From positions 62,001 to 126,000 of the forward strand of contig JAJXWA010000002.1 in NCBI GenBank assembly GCA_021781795.1: 64,000 nt of DNA, given 5' to 3'. Every line of letters begins with the position of its first letter. The stretch's first letter is position 1. Shown here in pieces: positions 34,133 through 41,729 of this stretch. The notes below the pieces were generated by a model. It saw only the letters and a program-made list of their open reading frames with translations, had not been told where the DNA came from and made no database searches. This stretch comes from Acidobacteriota bacterium (GTDB lineage: Bacteria > Acidobacteriota > Terriglobia > Terriglobales > Acidobacteriaceae). Made by a program: the position numbers and the translations under genes.

Positions 34133-34957
34133 ATGCCCGCCCGCTCCAGACTCGGCCAGAACTTCCTGCATGATGCCGCCGCCATTCAGCGCATCGTCGC
34201 GGCGCTCGGCGACTGCGCCCACCGCCTCGTCGTCGAAATCGGCCCCGGTCGTGGCGCCATCACGCGCCTCCTCGCTGCGCGCGCACGGCAAGTCCTCGCT
34301 ATCGAACTCGACCCCGTTCTCGCCGCGCAGCTCCGCGAAACATTCCCGCCCGAGCGCGTCACGGTCGTCCCCATCGATGTGTTGGATTTTGACTTTGCCG
34401 CCACTGCGGCCGGCGCAGGCGAGCGCCTCATCGTCGTCGGCAACCTGCCCTACTACATCACGTCGCCCATTCTGCTCAAGCTCGCCGCTAACGCCACTGC
34501 GCTTGACTCCGCCGTCCTCATGGTCCAGCGCGAAGTGGCCGACCGCGTCGTAGCCGCTCCCGGCTCACGCGACTACGGCCTGCTCTCCGTCACCGTCCAG
34601 TTGCACGGCCCCGTGCAGCCGCTTTTTACGCTGCCGCCTGCGGCATTCTCGCCGCCACCGGAGGTCCACTCCACCGTCTTCCGCTGGCGCTTCGAGCCGC
34701 GCTTTCAAGCTCTCGGCATCGAGCCCGAACCATTCTTTGTCTTTCTCAGGCAGGCCTTCGCGCAGAAGCGCAAGACCCTCGCCAACAATCTTCGCGCCGC
34801 CGGCTATCCCGCCAGCCAGGTCCAGACGGCGCTCTCCATCGCCGCCATCTCCCCGGCAACCCGCGCCGAAGCCTTGTCGATCGAAACCTTCGCCGCTCTC
34901 TGGAAATCTCTTCGGCCCAACCCAGCCCCGTCGGCATCTTCAACGCCGGAACGCTAA
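34133..34957 (+). CDS. rsmA: 16S rRNA (adenine(1518)-N(6)/adenine(1519)-N(6))-dimethyltransferase
   Basis: Dimethylates two adjacent adenines in the 3' hairpin of 16S rRNA using S-adenosylmethionine, a late step in 30S assembly. 274 residues. Motif X is LGQNFLHD, motif I VEIGPGRGAIT (SAM loop), the acidic end of beta-2 is AIELDP, motif IV is NLPYYITSP, and the C-terminal RNA-binding domain has FVFLRQAFAQKRKTLANNL. I use ATG 34133, preceded by AGGAAAG; the open frame extends about 480 bases upstream inside the acetyltransferase gene but has no family similarity there. It converges on the FecR-domain gene. Confidence 0.95.
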   Translation: MPARSRLGQNFLHDAAAIQRIVAALGDCAHRLVVEIGPGRGAITRLLAARARQVLAIELDPVLAAQLRETFPPERVTVVPIDVLDFDFAATAAGAGERLIVVGNLPYYITSPILLKLAANATALDSAVLMVQREVADRVVAAPGSRDYGLLSVTVQLHGPVQPLFTLPPAAFSPPPEVHSTVFRWRFEPRFQALGIEPEPFFVFLRQAFAQKRKTLANNLRAAGYPASQVQTALSIAAISPATRAEALSIETFAALWKSLRPNPAPSASSTPER

Positions 34958-34973
34958 CTGTGCTCTGTGGCTC

Positions 34974-36587
34974 TTAGCGATGACCGCCACCGCCCCCTCC
35001 ACCGCCACCATGGGAGCCGCCACCACCTCCACCGCCGCTATGCGAACCACCGCCCCCACCACCGCCTCCGTGGAAGCCGCCCCCACCCCCGCTAATATGC
35101 GAGCCGCCTCCGGAAGACGATACATGCCCCCCGTAGCTGCCGCCGCCGGGACTCACAGGCCGCCCATACGCTCCGCTCTGCCTGCTGCCTGAGCTGCCCG
35201 CCCAGTAGCCCTGCCGTCCTCCTGTGCTGCCATACGGGTTGCCGCTGTAGCCGTAGTGCACTCCGCTCGTCGGCCTTCCAAAGACCGCCATCTGTCGGCC
35301 CTGGCTGTTTTGGAAGCTATTCGTATACGTCGCTCGCGGCGCCAGGGGCCTCATCGGCTGCACCGTATTCCCGGCGATCACCCTCGGCTGGCTCGACACC
35401 GGCGCAGTCACGCGCGTCGCGCCCGGCGGCATCCGGTTCACTGTAATCACGGGGTGCGCAACGTACCTGGCCTGCAACATCCCAGCCCCGCCCTTCGGCA
35501 GCACCGGCCCGCCCCTTGGCTGGATGGGAGGTTGCGGCGGCTGATACCGCTGCGGTCCGTTGCCTACATTTGAGGCCCATCCGCCGCCTCCGCCCCACCA
35601 GTACCCGGCTCCCGGCATCCAGCCCCATCCAAATCCGGGATAGTAATTCCACATCCCCATCGCATACGGCATAAAGCCCCACGGCTCGCCTGAGACCCAT
35701 CCATAGCCCATCCCCGGCGTCCACATCCAGCTTCCCCAGCCGTAGGGGTCCCACCCTGCGTTCTGCGCCTCATACGGCGACCACACATTGCCCTGGCCCG
35801 GCACGTCATACCACTCGCCGTTGGCGTCCAGATCGCTCCACGCCGGGTTCGCGCTTTGCGGCACATTTGTGGTGGCCTGCGTTCGCGCCGCCTCCTGCGC
35901 CGTCAGTGCCTGGTCGCGGTCTGCATTCCACGCATCCCACGAATCTGGGTCAATCGACTCCACCAGCGCCCAGTTCGTCGGGTCCGCCGCGTTCAGCCGC
36001 ACCGTCTCTCCGCCATGCATGTCCACCGACATCGTGCCGCCGTTGTCCAGATGCGCGTTGCCGCTGAAGACCGCCAGTTCTCCCGGCGGATTATCCAGAT
36101 CGACCCGCAGCACCGTAAAGCCGCTCGCCGAAGCCACGTTGCTCCCAAACCGCACCCGCATTCGGCCCGCCGCGCTGTCGCCCTGCAGCTCAAAATACCC
36201 AAGCCCGCTCTGCATCAGCACTTCCGTGTCCGTCGCGTCGCCCTCTTGGCGCAGAACGCTCAACGTCATCGAGCTGTTCGGAGAGAGCCGCGCGACGCTC
36301 CCGTCCTCAAACTCCACCTCGGCCCGCCCATCGTCCGCCGTCGTAATCTGCGACCCTTCAAATAGCGGAGCGTTCACCGGAGCCTGCTGCGCCAGAATCT
36401 GGTTCCCCTGTGAAATCTGCACCTGGCCTTCCACGTAGCTCAGGCGCACCGCTCGCTGTCCTGTCTGCTGTCCGGCCTGCTGCGCCTTCAACCCGGCCGT
36501 CCCGGCCATCAGGAGGAACGCTGCCGCAAAGGCCGCGCAAGCCGCCCAATTCCAACGCCTCGCCCCATTCCCCCGCGTGGTTTTCAT
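34974..36587 (-). CDS. FecR-domain, Gly-rich exported protein (DUF6600-like)
   Basis: A 537-residue exported protein. The signal peptide is about residues 12-36 (AAFAAAFLLMAGTAGLKAQ). A FecR-like domain follows (about 45-200): VRLSYVEGQVQISQG, ADDGRAEVEFEDGSVARL, GELAVFSGNAHLDNGG. Then comes an aromatic, Trp/Tyr/Gly/Pro-rich region (about 250-340) with repeated PYGWGSWMWTPGMGYGW-type units, as in DUF6600 proteins. The last 60 residues are Gly/Ser/His repeats. Such proteins are common and multicopy in Acidobacteria. The Gly/His tail may be disordered or bind metal. A surface role is inferred; no FecI/FecA partner is adjacent. Confidence 0.82.
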   Translation of the reverse strand: MKTTRGNGARRWNWAACAAFAAAFLLMAGTAGLKAQQAGQQTGQRAVRLSYVEGQVQISQGNQILAQQAPVNAPLFEGSQITTADDGRAEVEFEDGSVARLSPNSSMTLSVLRQEGDATDTEVLMQSGLGYFELQGDSAAGRMRVRFGSNVASASGFTVLRVDLDNPPGELAVFSGNAHLDNGGTMSVDMHGGETVRLNAADPTNWALVESIDPDSWDAWNADRDQALTAQEAARTQATTNVPQSANPAWSDLDANGEWYDVPGQGNVWSPYEAQNAGWDPYGWGSWMWTPGMGYGWVSGEPWGFMPYAMGMWNYYPGFGWGWMPGAGYWWGGGGGWASNVGNGPQRYQPPQPPIQPRGGPVLPKGGAGMLQARYVAHPVITVNRMPPGATRVTAPVSSQPRVIAGNTVQPMRPLAPRATYTNSFQNSQGRQMAVFGRPTSGVHYGYSGNPYGSTGGRQGYWAGSSGSRQSGAYGRPVSPGGGSYGGHVSSSGGGSHISGGGGGFHGGGGGGGGSHSGGGGGGGSHGGGGGGGGGHR

Positions 36588-36720
36588 CTGCTTTCACCCT
36601 TTCAGGCCGTTCCTGACACTGCCTCGCCCTAATGCGGCCGTAACCCTTTTATGACACCCCCGGCAGGCAAAAAGTTGCTCTCCCCAGGCATCAATTCCAC
36701 ACAAATCCACCCCACTTCAA

Positions 36721-37377
36721 TCACCGGTCGCACTGGGAAAGCTTCCCTGCCCGCTTCCGGACTCGCTCCATCACCCCAGGATCGGCCGCCAGTTGCGCCA
36801 GCGTCTCCCGGATGGTGCAGAGCTGCTGCAGCCGCCCATCCGCCGCGGCCTCCGTCATGAACTGAATCTCCTTATCCAGCCCCAGCGGATCGTGCTGCCA
36901 GATCATCCGCAGCCGCTCGCCTTCAATCAGGGTCGCCGCCACTGAGACCAGCGAATCAGCCACCTCGCCCACCTCCCGCTCCTTCGCATAGTTGAAGGTG
37001 CAGCTCTGCTCTCCGTCGGGCCCGCGAAACTGCAGCGTCTTCATCCCCTGGAACGCCACCTTGCTCCTGCTTTCGCAGTTCCCTGCCTGGGGCGGATGCT
37101 GCTGGATCATCGCGAAGATCCTTCCCGCAAACTCCTCGCTCAGTTGCACATCCCGGTCGATCACCGCCGGCTCCATCGACGCCTCATCCTGATTCCGATC
37201 CTTCGCGTTGCCCCGCTCCGCATGGAAGTGCCCACGCCCATCCGGCCACATCACCAGCGTCCATTGCGCAGGCATCAGATTGGGATTGGAATACTCCAGC
37301 CTGAGCTCATTCATCTGCGCCGCCTGCATCCGCGCAGCTGCCACCCCCAGCACCACTGCCAGGCCCAGCACCCTCAT
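36721..37377 (-). CDS. Exported protein of unknown function coupled to ruvC
   Basis: A 218-residue protein with a short signal peptide (LGLAVVLGVAAARMQAAQ). The body is charged: WTLVMWPDGRGHFHAERG, FAGRIFAMIQQHPPQAGNCE, LQFRGPDGEQSCTFNYAKE. Two cysteines (in GNCESR and QSCTFN) could form a disulfide. Start ATG 37377 has GGAGG six bases upstream and overlaps the ruvC stop as ATGA, so it is translationally coupled to ruvC, although the functions look unrelated. The family is unknown to me; similar small proteins in other Acidobacteria would be the first place to look. Confidence 0.72.
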   Translation of the reverse strand: MRVLGLAVVLGVAAARMQAAQMNELRLEYSNPNLMPAQWTLVMWPDGRGHFHAERGNAKDRNQDEASMEPAVIDRDVQLSEEFAGRIFAMIQQHPPQAGNCESRSKVAFQGMKTLQFRGPDGEQSCTFNYAKEREVGEVADSLVSVAATLIEGERLRMIWQHDPLGLDKEIQFMTEAAADGRLQQLCTIRETLAQLAADPGVMERVRKRAGKLSQCDR

Positions 37378-37883
37378 CGAGCTCCTCCGCTTCGCTCCAT
37401 CGTCTGCGCCGTATGAATATGGCAGATCGCCACCGCCAGCGCGTCCGCCGCGTCCGCCGGCTCGGGAGTCTCCTTCAGCCCCAGCAGCCGCGCCACCATA
37501 TACTGCACCTGCTGCTTGTCCGCCAACCCGTACCCCACGACGCTCGACTTGATGCGCAGCGGCGCATACTCGGCCACCTTCACGCCCTGCGTTGCCGCCG
37601 CCAGCAACGCCACGCCGCGCACCTGCCCCAGCTTCAGCGCAGACTTCGCATTCACTGAGTAGAAGACCTCTTCGATCGCCACCACTTCCGGCTGCCACTC
37701 TGCCATCTGCGTGGCCAGCTCGCCGTACACCTGCGCCAGCCGCTCCGGCAGCGTCTTCGCCTTGCTCAGCCGGATCGCCCCCATCGCCTTGCACGTCAGC
37801 CCCGCCTCGCGGCCAAAGTCATTGGACTCCACCACGCCAAAGCCCGTCACCTCGGTGCCGCAATCGATTCCGAAGACCCGCAT
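37374..37883 (-). CDS. ruvC: Crossover junction endodeoxyribonuclease RuvC
   Basis: Resolves Holliday junctions with RuvAB. 169 residues, normal length. The first catalytic Asp is in VFGIDCGTEVTGFG, the Glu is in VVAIEEVFYSVNAKSALKLG, and the last acidic residues are in PADAADALAVAICH. I start at ATG 37883, giving the standard N-terminus; longer versions add a charged leader. No ruvA or ruvB is in the window. The stop overlaps the next start by four bases. Confidence 0.94.
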   Translation of the reverse strand: MRVFGIDCGTEVTGFGVVESNDFGREAGLTCKAMGAIRLSKAKTLPERLAQVYGELATQMAEWQPEVVAIEEVFYSVNAKSALKLGQVRGVALLAAATQGVKVAEYAPLRIKSSVVGYGLADKQQVQYMVARLLGLKETPEPADAADALAVAICHIHTAQTMERSGGAR

Positions 37884-38144
37884 CGGGCCAAGTGTATCGC
37901 AGCCCCTGCCCGCCGCGCGCTTGTCCCCGCCTGCATTCCTGCCATCCCGCATTGCGGCGGCCGTCTCTCACCGTGTGACCTCAATCACCCGCGATTCCCT
38001 CGCCGCCTGTTAGCCTCGTCTTTTGACGCGCTGTTTCCACCGCGGCATCTTTGCCCCTTCCGCCCGTCTGCAAAGTGCCGCGCAGCACAGAAAGGCTCCA
38101 TCACGCGCTGACTCGTTCAGCCCCACTTGCGAGGGTATTGCTGC

Positions 38145-39341
38145 ATGTCGTCCCTGTCCGTCCTGGTCCTCAACAGCGGCTCATCGTCCATCAAGTTCTC
38201 CCTCTACGAGGCAGCCAACGGCCAGCGCAGCCGCCTCTTCGAGGGCGCAGTCGATGGCATCGGCACCGATCGTGGCGCCTTCTGGATTAAGAACGCCTCC
38301 GGCGCCAAGCTCATCGACCAGTCCCCCGCCCTGCCCAATCGCGCCGTCGCCTTTCAACTCGTCGCCGACGCCCTCCACTCCGGCCAGTTCCCGCTCCCCG
38401 TCGCCATCGGCCATCGCATGGTCTCCGGTGGCCCTACCATCCAGCACAACCAGCGCATCACCCCCGCCCTCATCGACGAGATGGAGTCCTACACCGCCTT
38501 CGCGCCGCTCCATACTCCCATCGCCGTTTACATCATGCGAGAGGCCCTGCGCCTCTTTCCGGGCGTGCCCAACTTCGTCTGCCTCGACACCTACTTCCAC
38601 CGCACCATGCCAGAAGAAGCCTGGCACATGCCCATCCCCGACGAGTACTCCGCCATCGGCGTCCGTCGCTACGGCTATCATGGCCTCAGTTACGAATCCA
38701 TCGTCTACCAGCTCGGCGCGGAGACGCCCGCGCGCCTTATCGTCGCCCACCTCGGCAACGGTGCCTCCATCACCGCCATTCGCGACGGACAATGCGTCGA
38801 CACCTCCATGGGACTCACACCCACCGGCGGCATCATCAGCGGCACCCGCACCGGCGACATCGACCCCGGCGTTCTCCTCTTCGTCCTCCGTCGCATCGCC
38901 GCGAAAATTCCCAACACCGCCGACGCCGCCGACCAGCTGGAAGTCTTCGCCAGCAAAAAAGCCGGCCTCCTCGGCGTCAGCGGACTCACCAACGATATGC
39001 GCGGCCTCCGCGACGCCATCGCCCAGGGCAATCCCCGTGCATGCCTCGCCGTCACTCTCTTCACCCGCACCATCGCCAAATGGATTGGCAGCTTCATGGC
39101 CGTCCTCGGGGGCCTCGACATGCTCGTCTTCACCGGCGGCATCGGCGAAAACGACATCGCCTCCCGCGCCGAAATCTGCGCCGGCCTCGTCCCGCTCGGC
39201 ATCGTTCTCGATCCCGCGCGCAACAACAACCGCGGCGCCGCCGTCATCTCCGCTCCCAGCTCGCCCGTCACCATTCGCGTCATTCCACCATTGGAAGACC
39301 TTATGATCGTCAATCACGTCGTCCGCCTGCTCGGCGCGTAA
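38145..39341 (+). CDS. ackA: Acetate kinase
   Basis: Interconverts acetate + ATP and acetyl phosphate + ADP. A 398-residue ASKHA-fold kinase: LVLNSGSSSIKFSLYE start, GHRMVSGGP with the substrate Arg region, FDTYFH-equivalent CLDTYFHRTMPEEAW with catalytic Asp, RRYGYHGLSYE, AHLGNGASITAI, MGLTPTGG and FTGGIGEND. I start at ATG 38145, with GAGGG about 12 bases upstream. It is divergent from ruvC across about 260 bases. A phosphate acyltransferase that could supply acetyl phosphate is encoded 20 kb away (59375), not next to it. It may act on propionate or butyrate as well. Confidence 0.94.
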   Translation: MSSLSVLVLNSGSSSIKFSLYEAANGQRSRLFEGAVDGIGTDRGAFWIKNASGAKLIDQSPALPNRAVAFQLVADALHSGQFPLPVAIGHRMVSGGPTIQHNQRITPALIDEMESYTAFAPLHTPIAVYIMREALRLFPGVPNFVCLDTYFHRTMPEEAWHMPIPDEYSAIGVRRYGYHGLSYESIVYQLGAETPARLIVAHLGNGASITAIRDGQCVDTSMGLTPTGGIISGTRTGDIDPGVLLFVLRRIAAKIPNTADAADQLEVFASKKAGLLGVSGLTNDMRGLRDAIAQGNPRACLAVTLFTRTIAKWIGSFMAVLGGLDMLVFTGGIGENDIASRAEICAGLVPLGIVLDPARNNNRGAAVISAPSSPVTIRVIPPLEDLMIVNHVVRLLGA

Positions 39342-39417
39342 GCGCTCCGCTCGCTCACATACAAGCGGCGTCTCCGCACTGCTTTACACTGAGAGGTACT
39401 CCTCGGAGCCTGCCTGC

Positions 39418-40377
39418 ATGCCGTCTGCTACCGCTTCATCTACTGCTGCCCAGCTTCCTTCACTTGCCTTGCGCCGCTTTGCCTGGCTCGTCGTCGCCTA
39501 CTTCATCGCCGTGATTCTCTGGGGAACCGTCGTGCGCGCCACCGGCTCCGGAGCCGGCTGCGGAGATCACTGGCCCCTCTGCAACGGCACCGTCCTTCAG
39601 CACTCGGCCCGCGTCGACACCATGATTGAGTTCGCCCACCGCATCACCAGCGGCCTCTCCTTCTTCGCCGCCGTCGGCCTCGTCGTCTGGACCCTCGCCG
39701 CAACGCCGCGTCGTCATCTCGCCCGCAACACCGCTATCGCTGCCGTGGTCTTCACGCTCATTGAGGCGATCCTCGGCGCGCTGCTCGTCAAGCTCGGCCT
39801 CACCGCGCAAAGCACATCCCCGCTCCGCGCCCCCTATCTCGCTCTCCACCTCACCAACACGCTGCTCATGCTCGGCTCGCTCGCCCTCACCGCGCACCTG
39901 CTCGGCCGCACCCACGGCGCGCTCCGCGGAACGGTACGCCTGGTCGCCCCCATCCGCGCCGCCGCTGGTCTCCTAGTTGTGTTGGTGGTCGGCGTCACCG
40001 GCTCGCTGGCCGCCCTCGGCGATACGCTCTTCCCCGTCTCGTCGCTCAGTTCCGCGCTTGCAGAGGACTTCTCGCCCACCAGCGGCTGGCTCGTGCGCTG
40101 GCGCTGGACGCATCCCTCCATCGCTTTCCTCGCCAGCATTTTCCTCATCTGGCTGCTCGTCCGCGCCGCGCAGCGCAACGCCTGGTGGGACAATCGCGGC
40201 CTCTCGGCTGCCGTCCTCATCCTGCTTGCTGCGCAATACCTGCTCGGCCTGCTCGACGTCGTCCTGCTCGCGCCCGTCTGGCTTCAGGTCCTGCACCTGC
40301 TCGGCGCAGATCTCCTCTGGGCCGCGCTCATCGTGCTCACCGCACGCCTCACACTGCAACCCAGCGAAGTTGCATAG
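39418..40377 (+). CDS. ctaA: Heme A synthase (COX15/CtaA family)
   Basis: Oxidises the C8 methyl of heme O to make heme A for cytochrome oxidase. A 319-residue polytopic membrane protein with eight predicted helices in two homologous four-helix halves. Helix 1 is FAWLVVAYFIAVILWGTVVRATGSG, followed by GDHWPLCNG, EFAHRITSGLSFFAAV and LALHLTNTLLMLG; the His residues ligate the two hemes. TSGWLVRWRWTHPSIAF is in the second half. GGAG lies nine bases before the ATG, and TACACT at 39385 may be part of its promoter. No oxidase genes are adjacent. Confidence 0.88.
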   Translation: MPSATASSTAAQLPSLALRRFAWLVVAYFIAVILWGTVVRATGSGAGCGDHWPLCNGTVLQHSARVDTMIEFAHRITSGLSFFAAVGLVVWTLAATPRRHLARNTAIAAVVFTLIEAILGALLVKLGLTAQSTSPLRAPYLALHLTNTLLMLGSLALTAHLLGRTHGALRGTVRLVAPIRAAAGLLVVLVVGVTGSLAALGDTLFPVSSLSSALAEDFSPTSGWLVRWRWTHPSIAFLASIFLIWLLVRAAQRNAWWDNRGLSAAVLILLAAQYLLGLLDVVLLAPVWLQVLHLLGADLLWAALIVLTARLTLQPSEVA

Positions 40378-40392
40378 CCCCACACGCAAAGC

Positions 40393-40423
40393 GGGCGCTC
40401 AATGCATTCTCTGCCGAGCGCCC
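40393..40423. terminator. Hairpin after heme A synthase
   Basis: GGGCGCTC (40393-40400) pairs perfectly with GAGCGCCC (40416-40423) around a 15-base loop. It lies 16 bases after the ctaA stop, in the gap before the convergent M24-family gene. There is no T run, so efficiency as a terminator is uncertain. Confidence 0.5.
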
Positions 40424-40430
40424 ACTTAAT

Positions 40431-40469
40431 CCCTGGTCCCTGATCACTGGCCCCTGATCACTGACCACT
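40431..40469. repeat. CCTGATCACTG direct repeats, copy 1
   Basis: Two copies of CCTGATCACTG plus partial units (CCTGGTCC, CTGACCACT) lie just past the M24-family stop codon. The same unit occurs in tandem at 41702-41727, on the other side of that gene. Each unit is centred on the palindrome TGATCA. Confidence 0.6.
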
Positions 40470-40476
40470 CGCATCT

Positions 40477-41631
40477 TCACTTCACCAGCACTCCCGCCGC
40501 CGGATACGCCATCCCATTCACCACCGGCTCAATCACCGGCAGCCCCGGCGTCGCCGTCAGCCACTCAATGCGCCCATTGTGCAGCAGCACCGTGTCCTCG
40601 GCCTTCCCGCCGCGAATGCTGGGGTTCCACGCAAACGCCTGCTGATTCACCACCGTCTCCGTGCCGCTGGGCGTCGCCACCCACTCGCGCTCACCATAGC
40701 CCGTCGGTCCGCCCTGGTGGTGCAGCCGCTCCTCGCCCGGATACCCTTCCGCCTCATACGCCTTCTGCGCCACGCGAAACAGCTCCGCACTCGTCGCGCC
40801 GACCTTCGTCGCATCCAGCAGCGCCGCATTCACCTTCGCAGCCGACTGGAACCGCGCCTCCAACTCCGCCGCTGGCTTGCCAAAGTGCACAAACCGCGTG
40901 ATCGAAATCGCCAACCCCCACTTCCGCGTGCAAAGGTTCAGCATCGCGTACTGCTTCAGTCGCGCCCCGCGCGGCACCGCGTGCTTGTACTTATAAATTC
41001 GCTCGTCCACCGCATACAGCGCCACGGACGGCAAGATCCCGCGCCGCAGCAAGATCTCCTCGGTCATCGCCTCCAGGTCATACTCCGTCTGGCCCGGCTC
41101 CACGGCCTTCAGCGCCTGTGCCGTCGCCGCCGCCGTCTCTGCGCCCAGCCAGCGATACCGCATCATCTCGCTGCCGCTCAGCGCCGCGCGCAGTGGATAC
41201 AAACTCACCAGCGTCGTGCCCGTGCCCGGCGCATCACATCCCAGCGCGCCGCCCGCCAGCTTCGCCGCCATCGCCACCGTGTCATCGCCCCACCACGGAA
41301 ACGTCACCGGCTCAAAATCCAGCGCGCCAAATTCCTCATCGTTGAGCCGCGGCGCTTCATTCTCCGTCGTGAAGTAGTACCGCTTGCCTTCCGCCGTCAC
41401 CATCACCGACGCCACGCCCGTCTCGCACGGGGTCAGCACGCGCACCTCCACCGCTCCGCCCGTCACCCACGCCAGGTTCTCGCTCCGCCGCAGCAGCACG
41501 CCGCCGAGCTTCTGGCTCCGTATCCACTCCACCAGCCGCTGATGCTTGCTCTCCATCTCCGCATTCCACGCCGGCTGTTCCACCACCGTCGTCCCTTGCA
41601 CCACCAGGCTCTTCCTGACTCGTTCACTCAT
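40477..41631 (-). CDS. M24-family (pita-bread fold) protein lacking metal ligands
   Basis: A 384-residue homologue of Xaa-Pro aminopeptidase/creatinase. The N-terminal creatinase-like domain has KLGGVLLRRSENLAWVTGG. In the catalytic domain the two metal-binding Asp of the DxG...SDxTR pattern are Asn and Ser (LNLCTRKWGLAISITRF). The next Glu (EPG) is Asn (AWNPSIRG), while His (LHHQGG) and the last Glu (KAEDTVLL) remain. It therefore probably does not act as a metalloprotease; creatinase is a metal-free precedent. I chose ATG 41631, with GGAG eight bases upstream. It is the last gene of a sugar-transport cassette and is flanked on both sides by CTGATCACTG repeats. Confidence 0.8.
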   Translation of the reverse strand: MSERVRKSLVVQGTTVVEQPAWNAEMESKHQRLVEWIRSQKLGGVLLRRSENLAWVTGGAVEVRVLTPCETGVASVMVTAEGKRYYFTTENEAPRLNDEEFGALDFEPVTFPWWGDDTVAMAAKLAGGALGCDAPGTGTTLVSLYPLRAALSGSEMMRYRWLGAETAAATAQALKAVEPGQTEYDLEAMTEEILLRRGILPSVALYAVDERIYKYKHAVPRGARLKQYAMLNLCTRKWGLAISITRFVHFGKPAAELEARFQSAAKVNAALLDATKVGATSAELFRVAQKAYEAEGYPGEERLHHQGGPTGYGEREWVATPSGTETVVNQQAFAWNPSIRGGKAEDTVLLHNGRIEWLTATPGLPVIEPVVNGMAYPAAGVLVK

Positions 41632-41701
41632 TCGCTGCTCTCCATCGTCCCCGCACCTGTTTCCATCCAAGACCGCGACGGGCGCCCATGCAGGCACCCG
41701 T

Positions 41702-41727
41702 CCCTGACCACTGATCACTGATCACTG
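41702..41727. repeat. CTGATCACTG tandem repeats, copy 2
   Basis: CCCTGACCACTG followed by two overlapping TGATCACTG units, located between the stop of the isomerase-like gene (41730) and the start of the M24-family gene. Same unit as at 40431-40469. Confidence 0.6.
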
Positions 41728-41729
41728 CC

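Noticed and set aside
38181-39317. A 378-codon frame antisense to acetate kinase
   Set aside because: Asp/Gly-rich shadow. The acetate kinase frame explains the region fully.
40431-41727. CTGATCACTG units as a CRISPR array
   Set aside because: Units are about 10 bases, directly abutting or overlapping, with no spacers of constant length and no cas genes.
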